Source of the DNA: JAPLNB01 sp964451955
Lineage (GTDB): Bacteria; Planctomycetota; Phycisphaerae; Tepidisphaerales; Tepidisphaeraceae
Length of the DNA stretch: 64,000 nucleotides
Assembly (NCBI GenBank): GCA_964451955.1
Contig: CAYVKG010000004.1
Coordinates: 33,496-97,495, forward strand
Direction: 5' to 3'
Under the pieces are notes generated by a model. That model had not been told where the DNA came from, did no database searches, and saw only the letters and a list, made by a program, of their open reading frames with translations. Below, piece after piece: positions 1-7,767 of this stretch (its first letter is position 1; each line of letters begins with the position of its first letter). The translations under genes and the position numbers were made by a program.

Positions 1-502
1 CTCGGTTGATGAGATGAGCCAGACGCGCCATCTCGCCGGGATGTGGGGTGAGTACGGCGCGGGCGGAAAAATGTGCAGGCCATCGTCGCTGCGAGGCGAG
101 AATATTCAGCGCATCGGCATCCACGACCATCGGCCTCTCAAGGCGAATCAGGGCAAGAACCCTCCGTTCGATTTCCCGGGACCGCCCCATGCCAGGGCCT
201 ATCACCAGTGCATCGGCCGCTTCGGCGGCGTCCGACAGCCGGCGTTCGCTGTATCGTTGCCCCAGCGCACATCCGATCAGTTCCGGCACAATCGAAAGCG
301 CCATCGGCAGGACTTCCCGCGGAAGTGCCACCTGGGCGATGCCGCAGCCGGTTCGCAGGGCGGCAGCGCCGGCCAGCACCGGCGCGCCGATCATTTCCTC
401 GTGGCCGCCGACGATCAGCACCCGCCCGAACAGCCCCTTGTGCCCGTCAAGAGGTCTTGGCGGCAACACGGGCAACTCATCCGAAGTCACTTGTTGGGTC
501 AT
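1..502 (-). CDS. nnrD: ADP-dependent NAD(P)H-hydrate dehydratase, C-terminus cut by window edge
   Basis: The enzyme repairs hydrated NAD(P)H, using ADP to drive the dehydration in the cytoplasm. The reverse strand reads open from an ATG at 502 to the window edge (167 residues). It shows the family's ordered signatures: KGLFGRVLIVGG near residue 24, an ALRTGCG segment, LVIGPGMG, VVDADALN and TPHPGEMARL, the last being the nucleotide-binding region. Its start resembles the stand-alone dehydratase rather than the epimerase fusion, because no epimerase domain precedes it. The next gene is divergent with a 125-bp gap. Family identity is secure; the 3' half is outside the window. Confidence 0.9.
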   Translation of the reverse strand, partial: MTQQVTSDELPVLPPRPLDGHKGLFGRVLIVGGHEEMIGAPVLAGAAALRTGCGIAQVALPREVLPMALSIVPELIGCALGQRYSERRLSDAAEAADALVIGPGMGRSREIERRVLALIRLERPMVVDADALNILASQRRWPAHFSARAVLTPHPGEMARLAHLINR

Positions 503-589
503 CGCCACACCTCGGTTGCAGATGCCGGGTTCTCGGTATGAGACACCCGGCCAGACCAATTGTCGCCTGTCCGGGGTCGTTTGTCATGG

Positions 590-618
590 GTGACGGATCG
601 CAGCGGGCATGCTATTCT
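590..618 (+). promoter_or_regulatory. Possible sigma-70 promoter for the 628 gene
   Basis: GTGACG, a 17-bp spacer and TATTCT are seen. The predicted start of transcription (about 625) almost coincides with the ATG at 628, and no Shine-Dalgarno sequence precedes that ATG. This would give a near-leaderless message. The hexamers are imperfect, so the call is tentative. Confidence 0.3.
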
Positions 619-627
619 GGACGCCCC

Positions 628-1422
628 ATGTTCGACGAACCCGATGAAAGCGCAAAGGAAAAGCCGCTGGACCCGGTCCAGCAGGCGGCGGAAAAATCGA
701 ACGAATTTCGGATTCACGCCGAGATCTGCGCGGTTTTCGAGGGCCATCGCAAGTTCGGCGCCGAACTGCGATTTGGCCTGGATGCCGAGGTCGCGCGGGA
801 CATTCAGAAGCGCATCGCTCTGCTCGACAAATCAAAGACGCCCGAGAGTCCCGTCCTGCCGCCAAAGGTCGCCCAGGATGCCGCTGCCCTGCTCGGTTTC
901 CCGAAGACGGGCGCCCTCTCGACCAACGACTATCACATTCACCGTCGCCCGGGCGAATTGATGATCGTTCGCTGGCTTGAGGACAGCCAGGTTGACACGT
1001 TTTACGAGCGCATCCAGGCTCATTTCGACGTGGCGCTCGAGCAGTATCGCGAAGAAGAGCGGCAGACGCATGAATGGAAGCAGGATCCCCGGACGCTGGC
1101 CTACCTGGACGCACTGGACCGGATCAAGGACCGATTGGCGGACCGGTACCTGCGGGACATGATCAGAAAGCACCGCATTTTCGTGCTCTCAACAATCACC
1201 GCGGACCAGATGGACATACTGCACCTCTGTGACTATGTAATCGGGGTGCCGGCAGGTGAGATCGTGGGACCCGCGGTTGCCCCGCCGGATGAGCCGACCG
1301 CTCTGGATCGCGCCTGGTTTTTCAAGCTGTTTTCCTTGCGGGGGATGGGCGACAGCGCAGAGAAGATGTGCTTTTTCGCCTACCTGCAGAAGGCCGAGGA
1401 CACTTTCGATGCCGATTGGTGA
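628..1422 (+). CDS. Hypothetical protein, 264 aa, unknown family
   Basis: I do not recognise a family. The protein has no signal peptide or membrane segment, so it is probably cytoplasmic. It is rich in charged residues and likely mostly helical. An acidic N-terminus (MFDEPDES) is followed by helical stretches, and the HIHRRPGELMIVRWL segment near residue 107 is its most distinctive part. A longer in-frame extension upstream is arginine- and proline-rich and overlaps the nnrD start region, so ATG 628 is preferred even though no ribosome-binding site is visible. The gene is convergent with the sigma-54 regulator. Coding status is supported by uniform GC-ending codons and ordinary protein composition. 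Confidence 0.7.
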   Translation: MFDEPDESAKEKPLDPVQQAAEKSNEFRIHAEICAVFEGHRKFGAELRFGLDAEVARDIQKRIALLDKSKTPESPVLPPKVAQDAAALLGFPKTGALSTNDYHIHRRPGELMIVRWLEDSQVDTFYERIQAHFDVALEQYREEERQTHEWKQDPRTLAYLDALDRIKDRLADRYLRDMIRKHRIFVLSTITADQMDILHLCDYVIGVPAGEIVGPAVAPPDEPTALDRAWFFKLFSLRGMGDSAEKMCFFAYLQKAEDTFDADW

Positions 1423-1457
1423 ACCGTCCCGCCGAGGGCGCGGCGTGTGACCGGTAA

Positions 1458-2813
1458 TCATCCTCGCAAACCGAACTCGTTCAGACGCCGGTGCAGGGTG
1501 CGGCGGCTGATCCCGAGTTGTCGGGCTGCTTCCGTGCGGTTGCCCCGGCAGGTTTCCAGGGCCTTGAGGATTGCCTGCTTGGAGAGGCTGTCCAGGTTGA
1601 GTTCGTTGACAACCTTGGACTCATTCTCTGCAGCGCCGTCGTGGAATCTCTCGGGCAGGTCTTCGGCCGACAGGGTCTTCTTCCCGGTCAGAACGACCAG
1701 GCTTTCCAAAACGTTCTTCAACTCCCGCACGTTGCCAGGCCAGTCGTAATTCGCGAAGGCTTCCAGAAGCGAGGGGTCGATTTCCCGCGGTTCGAAGGAA
1801 TTCTGGCGGCAGATCTCGTCAAGGAAGTACCGGGAGAGCAGGGGGATGTCTTCCAGACGATCGCGAAGGGGAGGCAACTCGATTTTCACGACGTTCAGAC
1901 GGAAGAACAGGTCCTGGCGGAATCGCCCTTCTTTGGCTTCGGCCTCGAGGTCGCGGGCGGTGGCGGCAACGATGCGGACATCGACCTTCTGGGCATTGGT
2001 GGTACCCACGGGCGTGACGGCGGAGTCCTCCAGCACGCGGAGGAGTTTGGACTGAAGGCCAAGGGGAAGTTCCCCGATTTCGTCCAGGAGCAGGGTGCCG
2101 CCGTTGCTGGCCTGAAAATAGCCTCGGGCCTTCTGATCAGCGCCGGTGAATGCGCCTCGCTCATGACCAAACAGCGTGGATTCAATCAGGTTTTCCGGGA
2201 TGGCGCCGCAGTTGAGCGCGAGAAAGGGGCCGTTCTTCCGGGGACCGGCTTCGTGGAGTGCCCGCGCGACCATTTCCTTGCCCGTGCCGGATTCGCCGCG
2301 AACCAGGACGGTTGTCTTGACGGCCGCCGCCCGGTCGATGAGCGCAAACACCTGCTGCATGGCCGGGCCGTTGCCGATGATGTTCCGGTAGTGCCATCCT
2401 TCGCGGAGCTGGCTTCGGAGCCGGGACAGTTCCTGCCGCAGGCGTTTGTCTTCGAGGACTTTTCTGACTTGGAGCAAGAGTTCCTCCGGGTCGAGTGGTT
2501 TGGTGAGGTAGGCGGCCGCGCCGGCCTTGATGGCGTCGACGGCCTGGGGGATGGTGCCGTAGCCGGTCATGAGCATGACGGCCGTACCGGGATGATTCTG
2601 CAGCACCCAGCGAAGCAGCTCCCGGCCGTCCACGTTCGGCATGACGAGGTCCGCGAGGACCAAGTCCGTGCCCGCCACAAACGTCCGCATGGCCTCGCGA
2701 CCATCGGAGGCGGTTTGCACCTCGTAGCCCTCATCGCGCAGCGCGGCAGCCATGGCGTCCCTCACCGGCGCGTCATCTTCAACCAGCAGAATGTGAAACC
2801 CATTCCCGTTCAT
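1458..2813 (-). CDS. NtrC-family sigma-54-dependent response regulator
   Basis: A bacterial enhancer-binding protein of 451 aa. Residues 6-120 form a receiver with the phospho-acceptor Asp55 and conserved Lys105. Residues 140-370 form an AAA+ domain with Walker A GESGTGKE (173-180), the sigma-54 contact loop GAFTGA (220-225) and Walker B LLLDEIGE. The C-terminus is a Fis-type helix-turn-helix (SRRTLHRRLNEFGL). The ATG at 2813 is preferred over an in-frame TTG at 2849 because residues before it are not receiver sequence. It is the last gene of an operon with the histidine kinase and a lone receiver. The operon begins at a -24/-12 promoter, so autoregulation is likely. Its other targets are inferred to include the divergent leader at 4872. 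Confidence 0.95.
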   Translation of the reverse strand: MNGNGFHILLVEDDAPVRDAMAAALRDEGYEVQTASDGREAMRTFVAGTDLVLADLVMPNVDGRELLRWVLQNHPGTAVMLMTGYGTIPQAVDAIKAGAAAYLTKPLDPEELLLQVRKVLEDKRLRQELSRLRSQLREGWHYRNIIGNGPAMQQVFALIDRAAAVKTTVLVRGESGTGKEMVARALHEAGPRKNGPFLALNCGAIPENLIESTLFGHERGAFTGADQKARGYFQASNGGTLLLDEIGELPLGLQSKLLRVLEDSAVTPVGTTNAQKVDVRIVAATARDLEAEAKEGRFRQDLFFRLNVVKIELPPLRDRLEDIPLLSRYFLDEICRQNSFEPREIDPSLLEAFANYDWPGNVRELKNVLESLVVLTGKKTLSAEDLPERFHDGAAENESKVVNELNLDSLSKQAILKALETCRGNRTEAARQLGISRRTLHRRLNEFGLRG

Positions 2814-2877
2814 GCTCTCTGGCACCCTCCCCCCGCTACTCCTGCCCAATCATGAGCGGCGCATCCATTGCCCGCCA

Positions 2878-4272
2878 TTATGAACCCCGGCCGTTTCCGT
2901 AATCGCCGACTGGGGCAGAGCCCGTCTCCTGGACTCCGTCCTCAGAGACGCCTCCGGCAGGTGGTTGCCCGCCGGCACCATCGCCCGACCCGAACAGTGG
3001 CAGACGCAACGTAAAGGTCGCGCCCTTCCCTTCGACCGAATCGACAGCAACCCCGCCGCCGAAATTGTCCGCAAATCGCTTGACCAGCGCCAACCCGATG
3101 CCGCTGCCTTCTTTCTTGGAGGTGGCAAAAGGCTTGAAAAGGCGGTCTCGCATCTCTTCAGGGATGCCCGGCCCTGTATCCGCCACGGAAATCGTACCCA
3201 TTCCGTTCTCTTGCGCGATTCGCACGGTAATCGTGCCGCCTCGCCCCATCGCCTCTTGCGCGTTGAGTACAAGGTTCATCAGGACCTGCCGCAGACCGTG
3301 CGGATCACAGCCTACCACCACGTTGCCTGCGGCCGACTCAATGACCATGCGCGTCCCGCTCTCCTGAAGCAATTCGCTCATCACCGCCTGGAGTCGGCGG
3401 ACGGCGTCGAGCAATTCGACGGGCTCGACGTGCATGGACTGAGCCTTTTCGTGGACGAGGTATTCCTGGAGGAGGCGCTGGATGCGGAGCAGTTCGGCGT
3501 CGATCGTATCGGCCGCGCCCGCGACGCGCTCGGCGTCATTCGCGTTGCGCCGCAGCGAGTGCAACTGAAACCGCAGCGCGGCCAGCGGGTTGCGGATTTC
3601 GTGCGCCAGCACGGCGGCGGCAAGCCCTCGCTCCGCCAGCATGCCTCGCTGCTCCAACTCCGCTCGCTCCCGCTGCATCGCTTCCCGACCCCACAAACGG
3701 TAGATCACCATGCCCACTGCGGAGATCACGATAATTCCGATGGCAGTCAGGGTAACGACCTTCTGGAGAAGCGGCCAGTAGGCCGAGCGGAAATGGCTTC
3801 TCAACGCCGGACGCGACAGATCCATGTACACCACGCCGTGAAGATCCCGGGAAACCCTCCAGGAATAGTACTTTCGGTAGCTGTTGGGATCGGCCCCAAG
3901 CAGACGGTGGATGTCGTCCATGGAACGCGGATACGGGACCTGTTCGCTGCGCGTGACGAAGCCGTATGCGTCCGCCTTGGCGGGCTCGTTCTGCCGCACG
4001 TACAGAAAGGCAACCGCCTGGACCGTCCCATCCCCCATCAGCTCGCCGCGCATCAGGTTCAGCACTTGCTGCGGAGACTCCCACCACCAGGTTGAGGAAA
4101 GCTGGATTCGGAGGCGATCCGCCAGCGCCTTCGATTTCTCGCTCTCATTCACTTCGTACGAGGCCGTAATTACCCAGATGCTCCACGGGACCGTCAGGAC
4201 CGCCGCCAGCGCAAACAAGAACAACGGCGCCAGCCAACGTTTCAGGGATCCTGATCTGTATCCGCCTGCCAC
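2878..4272 (-). CDS. Membrane sensor histidine kinase
   Basis: A 464-aa inner-membrane kinase. The first transmembrane helix spans about residues 12-36, followed by a roughly 130-residue extracytoplasmic sensor region and a second helix at about 171-192. A short coiled linker without a clear HAMP domain leads to the HisKA H-box AHEIRNPL with His224. An N-box (NLVLNAQEAM, Asn337) and G-boxes (ADTGPGI, GSGIGLALV) complete the ATPase. The GTG start at 4272 has an AAGGAGA ribosome-binding site. It lies 21 bp after the lone receiver gene and 64 bp before the NtrC-type regulator, its probable partner. The proline- and glycine-rich C-terminal tail of about 40 residues is unusual. The ligand cannot be predicted. 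Confidence 0.93.
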   Translation of the reverse strand: MAGGYRSGSLKRWLAPLFLFALAAVLTVPWSIWVITASYEVNESEKSKALADRLRIQLSSTWWWESPQQVLNLMRGELMGDGTVQAVAFLYVRQNEPAKADAYGFVTRSEQVPYPRSMDDIHRLLGADPNSYRKYYSWRVSRDLHGVVYMDLSRPALRSHFRSAYWPLLQKVVTLTAIGIIVISAVGMVIYRLWGREAMQRERAELEQRGMLAERGLAAAVLAHEIRNPLAALRFQLHSLRRNANDAERVAGAADTIDAELLRIQRLLQEYLVHEKAQSMHVEPVELLDAVRRLQAVMSELLQESGTRMVIESAAGNVVVGCDPHGLRQVLMNLVLNAQEAMGRGGTITVRIAQENGMGTISVADTGPGIPEEMRDRLFKPFATSKKEGSGIGLALVKRFADNFGGGVAVDSVEGKGATFTLRLPLFGSGDGAGGQPPAGGVSEDGVQETGSAPVGDYGNGRGS

Positions 4273-4293
4273 CCAGCCTTCTCCTTCGGGCCA

Positions 4294-4668
4294 TCAGCGC
4301 CTGCTCATCACATCCTCCACAACCGCCAGCAGGTCCAGCGGATTGACCGGCTTGGTCATCCAACCCGCCAAGACCCCCTCCAGACCCGCCGGACGAAGAT
4401 GCCTGACGTCGAATGCGGTCATCACGACCACCCGCATCGGCGATCCCTCCGCAACGATCTTGCGCAGGAGTTCCAGGCCGCTTCCGTCCGGCAGATTCAG
4501 ATCCAACAGGCACAAAACCGGCCGCTGTTCGTGCACAGCCTGCCAGCCCTGCCGCGCCGTCTCCGCCGTCACCGTGCGATATCCGTGATCCACCAAGAAC
4601 TGGGACAGAGACTCCCTCAACGAGGAGTCGTCTTCCACCAACAGGATGGTCTCGATCGTTTGAGTCAT
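4294..4668 (-). CDS. Stand-alone receiver-domain response regulator
   Basis: A single receiver domain of 124 aa with no output domain. Acidic pocket residues follow LLVEDD, the phospho-acceptor is Asp56 and the conserved lysine is Lys106 in MTKP. It is the first gene of the receiver-kinase-activator operon and could be a phosphate sink or an intermediate in a phosphorelay. Two ATGs are possible. ATG 4668 is preferred because the -24/-12 promoter at 4702-4716 predicts transcription from about 4691, leaving only 5 nt before ATG 4686 but 23 nt, including an AGGTG motif, before ATG 4668. Confidence 0.9.
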   Translation of the reverse strand: MTQTIETILLVEDDSSLRESLSQFLVDHGYRTVTAETARQGWQAVHEQRPVLCLLDLNLPDGSGLELLRKIVAEGSPMRVVVMTAFDVRHLRPAGLEGVLAGWMTKPVNPLDLLAVVEDVMSRR

Positions 4669-4701
4669 CACACCTGCACCACTCATATGGCGGGCAATTA
4701 A

Positions 4702-4716
4702 GCAATGCGAGTGCCA
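4702..4716 (-). promoter_or_regulatory. Sigma-54 (-24/-12) promoter of the two-component operon
   Basis: Read on the minus strand this is TGGCAC, five bases, TTGC, an exact match to the core sigma-54 consensus with the invariant GG and GC at the right spacing. It lies directly upstream of the lone receiver gene. The operon therefore probably needs an enhancer-binding protein, most simply its own NtrC-type product. Confidence 0.75.
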
Positions 4717-4802
4717 CCGGCCCTAAAGGGTGTGTGCCAGCACTATTATGGACCAACTGGGCCAGATTGTCCCAATCCGTGACCTGAAAAGAAAGTCTGG
4801 CA

Positions 4803-4829
4803 CACGACGAATGCGGTCTATTCGTCGTG
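4803..4829. promoter_or_regulatory. Perfect 10-bp inverted repeat, candidate enhancer for the NtrC-type regulator
   Basis: CACGACGAAT and ATTCGTCGTG flank a 7-bp centre with no mismatch. The dyad sits between two divergent -24/-12 promoters, the usual place for an activator enhancer. A second, widely spaced pair, GTGTGCCAG (4732-4740) and CTGGCACAC (4797-4805), overlaps its left edge. Binding by the local regulator is inferred from position only. Confidence 0.5.
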
Positions 4830-4845
4830 GAATGCCAAATCAATC

Positions 4846-4860
4846 TGGCATGGAAGTTGC
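4846..4860 (+). promoter_or_regulatory. Divergent sigma-54 (-24/-12) promoter
   Basis: TGGCAT, five bases, TTGC: one mismatch to the preferred -24 element, with the invariant GG and GC correctly spaced. Transcription would begin near 4872 and run into a leader that ends at the terminator at 4981-5017, with the MFS-nitrilase genes beyond it. Confidence 0.6.
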
Positions 4861-4933
4861 ACCAACCCGGCCAGCGTTGGTGGTTGAATGGTGAACGGAG
4901 ACCTTTAGATAAGGAGGCCGCGGACAACAGTGA

Positions 4934-4996
4934 ATGCGGGAGCCGACAGGCTCCAAACAAAACAGTGTTCTTCCCGGATGGGCCTTGGCGTTGTGA
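4934..4996 (+). CDS. Possible 20-aa leader peptide
   Basis: An ATG at 4934 opens a 20-codon frame whose TGA (4994-4996) falls exactly in the loop of the terminator hairpin. The strong AAGGAGG at 4911-4917 is 16 nt upstream, longer than ideal. An overlapping GTG at 4930 is closer but stays open into the MFS gene. The stop placement is what a translation-coupled attenuator would need, but chance is a fair alternative. Confidence 0.2.
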   Translation: MREPTGSKQNSVLPGWALAL

Positions 4997-5017
4997 GACG
5001 CCAAGGCCTTATTTCTT
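4981..5017 (+). terminator. Strong intrinsic terminator
   Basis: Perfect 11-bp arms GGCCTTGGCGT (4981-4991) and ACGCCAAGGCC (4998-5008) enclose a 6-nt loop and are followed by TTATTTCTT. It stands between the divergent sigma-54 promoter and the MFS gene start at 5137, so expression of that gene requires read-through or a separate promoter. Confidence 0.85.
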
Positions 5018-5136
5018 GGCGAGTAGGACCGGGAGCCCGCAACTTGTATGGTGCACCCCAGCAAAGGCCCCCGGCGTCGGGGAAACTTGCCGGGTTCGCC
5101 AGGGCCCGCTACCCTGAGCGTCCAGGCAGACACCCC

Positions 5137-6366
5137 ATGTCAACCCAACTCGAAGCACCTCCCGCTCGTTTCATCCAATCGCCGGACATCGATGGGCATC
5201 GTAGACGTGGGCTTCTCTTCCTCGGGCTGGCGTGCGCGGCAGTCGGGTTCGCCATGACCTCCCAGCTTGCCCTGAACTCGAATTTCACCGCACAGACGAT
5301 GAATTTGAGCGGGTTGCAGCAGGGCGTGCTGGAGACTTTTCGCGAGTCGTGCGGGATTACGGCGTTTGGGATTCTGGCCCTGCTGGCGGGGCTGGCGGAG
5401 CCGCTCATCGCGTCGGCGATGCTCGTGCTGCTGGGAGTGGGGCTGGCGTCGTATTGCGTTGTGCCCAACTACGCCTGGCTGATCGTGGCAAGTCTCGTCT
5501 GGAGCCAGGGATTGCACGTTTGGATGCCGCTGCCGAATTCGATGGCGATGTCCCTGGCCGAGCCCGAGCGAGTCGGACACCGCCTCGGTCAGGTTGCAGC
5601 AGCCGGCGCGGCGGGGTCCGGTCTGGGGCTCGCGGTGGCATACATCTTGAACTGGGCGGGGCTCACCATTCGGCCCCTGTGGTTGGTTGCCGGGGCCGCG
5701 GCCCTGTTGGCGGCGGTGGCGTGCCTGGGCATCCCGCGGAACATCAAAACACCCGGTCCCCGGTTTGTAATCCGTCGAAGGTACTCCCTCTATTACCTCA
5801 TGTGCTTTCTGGAAGGATGGCGAAAGCAGATCTTCATCGCGTTCGCGGGTTTTCTGCTCGTGAAAAAGTACGACACCCCGTTGTCGACAATGCTGCTGCT
5901 TTGGATGGCGACGCAGGTGCTGAACTGGTTGACATCCCCGATCGTCGGACGCCTCATTGACCGGATGGGGCAGCGGCCGGTGCTCATGACGTATTTCGCG
6001 AGTCTGACTCTCGTGTTCGTGGGATATGCCACACTCCAGAGCCGGTATGTCCTGTATGCGCTGTTTGTGCTCGACGGGGCGTTCTTTGTGCTCTCAATGG
6101 CGCTGACGACGTACGTGAATCGGATCGCGCCGACCTCGGAGCACACCCCTACGCTAAGTCTCGGCGTGGCGGCGAATCACGTGGCGGCGGTGGCCATGCC
6201 CCTCGTCGGCGGGTTGATCTGGAAATATGCGGGGTACAACTGGACCTTCTGGATTGGCGCCGCGGCAGCGGCCGGAAGCATTCTGGCCGCCATGCAAATT
6301 CCCCCCGCCGGTCATCGCGGATCATTGCCGCATCCCGGTGGTCTGCAGAACCCGAGCTTGCCATGA
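5137..6366 (+). CDS. Major facilitator superfamily transporter
   Basis: A 409-aa inner-membrane transporter with about 12 hydrophobic segments and cationic cytoplasmic loops (PRNIKTPGPRFVIRRR in the middle, then GRLIDRMGQRP, a classic MFS loop signature). The substrate is not evident. A longer in-frame start (GTG 4930) exists, but its extra 69 residues lie across a terminator and are not transporter-like, so ATG 5137 is chosen. The stop overlaps the nitrilase start by 4 bp (ATGA), so the two are translationally coupled. The transporter may move the substrate or product of that amidohydrolase. Confidence 0.85.
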   Translation: MSTQLEAPPARFIQSPDIDGHRRRGLLFLGLACAAVGFAMTSQLALNSNFTAQTMNLSGLQQGVLETFRESCGITAFGILALLAGLAEPLIASAMLVLLGVGLASYCVVPNYAWLIVASLVWSQGLHVWMPLPNSMAMSLAEPERVGHRLGQVAAAGAAGSGLGLAVAYILNWAGLTIRPLWLVAGAAALLAAVACLGIPRNIKTPGPRFVIRRRYSLYYLMCFLEGWRKQIFIAFAGFLLVKKYDTPLSTMLLLWMATQVLNWLTSPIVGRLIDRMGQRPVLMTYFASLTLVFVGYATLQSRYVLYALFVLDGAFFVLSMALTTYVNRIAPTSEHTPTLSLGVAANHVAAVAMPLVGGLIWKYAGYNWTFWIGAAAAAGSILAAMQIPPAGHRGSLPHPGGLQNPSLP

Positions 6367-7610
6367 GGACTTTGCTTCGGTTTGACAATTTCGACTCTCC
6401 CACCGGCTGGACCACCTGGACTCCCAGGCCCGAGATTTCGCCACTCTTCGCGATCGATCCGTATGCAGGCCGGGAGCGACACGGCGCCCTTCGGATCAGC
6501 GGCGACTGCTCGCCCGCCGCTCACGGATCTTGGAGGCATCCCGTCGGGCCTATTGCGGGCGCTCAACCGTACAAGCTGGTTGTCCACTACCGCACAAGTG
6601 CGATTGCGTTTCCGCAACAGTGCGTCTCGGCGAGGCTCGATTGGCGTGACAATCAGGGCAATCGCCCCCGACAGCCGGACAACGCGATTGCGACCCGTGA
6701 GGATGGGGAGTGGTCGAAGATCGAGTATGTGACGATGGCGCCCGACAGGGCAACTTCGGTCACGATCGAACTCGAACTGCGATGGGCCCCCGGCGGAGTC
6801 GTCTGGTTTGACTCACTCGATTTCGCCCAGATCGACGCCGCCCCGACGCGCCCCGTCCGCATCGCCACGGTCTTCCACCGACCACGAGACATGGACTCGC
6901 CGAGACACGCGGTCGCGAGCTTCTGCCGGCTGATTGACCAGGCGAAGCCGGCGGCAGACCTGATTTGTCTGCCGGAGGGGGTCTCGGTTGTCGGCACGGG
7001 ACGGTCCTATTATGACGTGGCGGAACCGCTGGCCGGGCCAACCGTCGCAACGCTGGGGGAATTGGCTCGGCAACATAAGGCGAATGTCGTGGCGGGGCTC
7101 TACGAACGGGTCGGCCCGGAAATCTACAACACATCGGTCCTGATCGACCGCGCAGGGCGCGTCATCGGATCCTACCGCAAGACCCACCTGCCCCAGGAGG
7201 AGGTTGAGGCCGGAATCACCCCGGGCGACTCGTTTCCGACCTTTGCCGCGGACTTTGGGCGAATCGGGATGATGATCTGCTGGGATGTACAGTTCCCCGA
7301 GGCCGCGCGCCGACTGGCAAGAAACGGGGCGGAACTGATCGCACTGCCGATCTGGGGCGGCAGCGACGTCCTGGCCAGGGCGAGGGCCATCGAGAACCAC
7401 GTCTTCCTCGTGTCGGCGACGTACGACATGCGCAGCTTTCTCGTGGCGCCGGATGGCAAGGTCTTGGCGGAGGCAACGAAAGACCAGGCGGTGGCCGTGG
7501 CGGGAATCGACCTGGCGCAGATCTTCTATCAGCCCTGGCTGGGCGACATGCGACACCGAACGTGGAAGGAAGCACGGTTTGACCTGCCGGCAGAGCGCCC
7601 ACCGACTTGA
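6363..7610 (+). CDS. Carbon-nitrogen hydrolase (nitrilase superfamily) with N-terminal beta-sandwich region
   Basis: Residues about 165-405 are a nitrilase-superfamily domain with the full catalytic triad visible: Glu205 in LPEG, Lys273 in YRKTHLP and Cys306 in ICWDVQFPE. Such enzymes hydrolyse amides or nitriles and release ammonia or an amine. Residues 1-160 are not part of that fold. They look like a carbohydrate-binding-type jelly roll (FDNFDSPTGW at the start, VWFDSLDFAQ at the end). No signal peptide is seen. The gene is coupled to the MFS transporter by a 4-bp overlap. The fused N-terminus hints at a glycoconjugate or N-acyl-sugar substrate, which is inference. Confidence 0.88.
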   Translation: MRTLLRFDNFDSPTGWTTWTPRPEISPLFAIDPYAGRERHGALRISGDCSPAAHGSWRHPVGPIAGAQPYKLVVHYRTSAIAFPQQCVSARLDWRDNQGNRPRQPDNAIATREDGEWSKIEYVTMAPDRATSVTIELELRWAPGGVVWFDSLDFAQIDAAPTRPVRIATVFHRPRDMDSPRHAVASFCRLIDQAKPAADLICLPEGVSVVGTGRSYYDVAEPLAGPTVATLGELARQHKANVVAGLYERVGPEIYNTSVLIDRAGRVIGSYRKTHLPQEEVEAGITPGDSFPTFAADFGRIGMMICWDVQFPEAARRLARNGAELIALPIWGGSDVLARARAIENHVFLVSATYDMRSFLVAPDGKVLAEATKDQAVAVAGIDLAQIFYQPWLGDMRHRTWKEARFDLPAERPPT

Positions 7611-7706
7611 CCGCCCCACCATCCTCAGATACGACCGCGTTCCACCGAGCAATCCCCTGACGCTTCATGGCGTTCAACTCCCGAACCAGGGAGTGTCTTG
7701 CCTGTG

Positions 7707-7735
7707 TTGGCTTCCGGGGCAATCCGAATTATCCT
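7707..7735 (+). promoter_or_regulatory. Probable sigma-70 promoter of the sugar ABC operon
   Basis: TTGGCT, a 17-bp spacer and TATCCT lie 33 bp before the GTG start of the substrate-binding protein gene. An AGGAG ribosome-binding site (7754-7758) follows. Spacing is ideal and the hexamers match four of six bases each. Confidence 0.45.
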
Positions 7736-7767
7736 ACGTCCACTGTCACCATCAGGAGACCAACAAC

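Larger units (their letters stand above)
4872..5017 (+). ncRNA. Predicted sigma-54-dependent leader or small RNA, about 140 nt
   Basis: The predicted transcript from the -24/-12 promoter to the terminator holds no long reading frame of its own. It carries a perfect AAGGAGG (4911-4917) and a perfect 6-bp hairpin GGAGCC/GGCTCC with a GACA loop (4939-4954). An unstructured A-rich linker (about 4955-4965) and the terminator hairpin follow. It could be a free small RNA, as with CrcZ downstream of CbrB in Pseudomonas, or an attenuating leader of the MFS-nitrilase operon. The sequence alone does not decide between these. Confidence 0.45.

Noticed and set aside
4797..4815. TGGCAC preceding GC-containing sequence as a third sigma-54 site
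   Set aside because: The distance between the GG and the next GC is two bases too long and there is no TTGC.
4930..5136. 69-residue N-terminal extension of the MFS transporter from GTG 4930
   Set aside because: It would be translated through an 11-bp terminator hairpin and is not hydrophobic or transporter-like. ATG 5137 fits the family.
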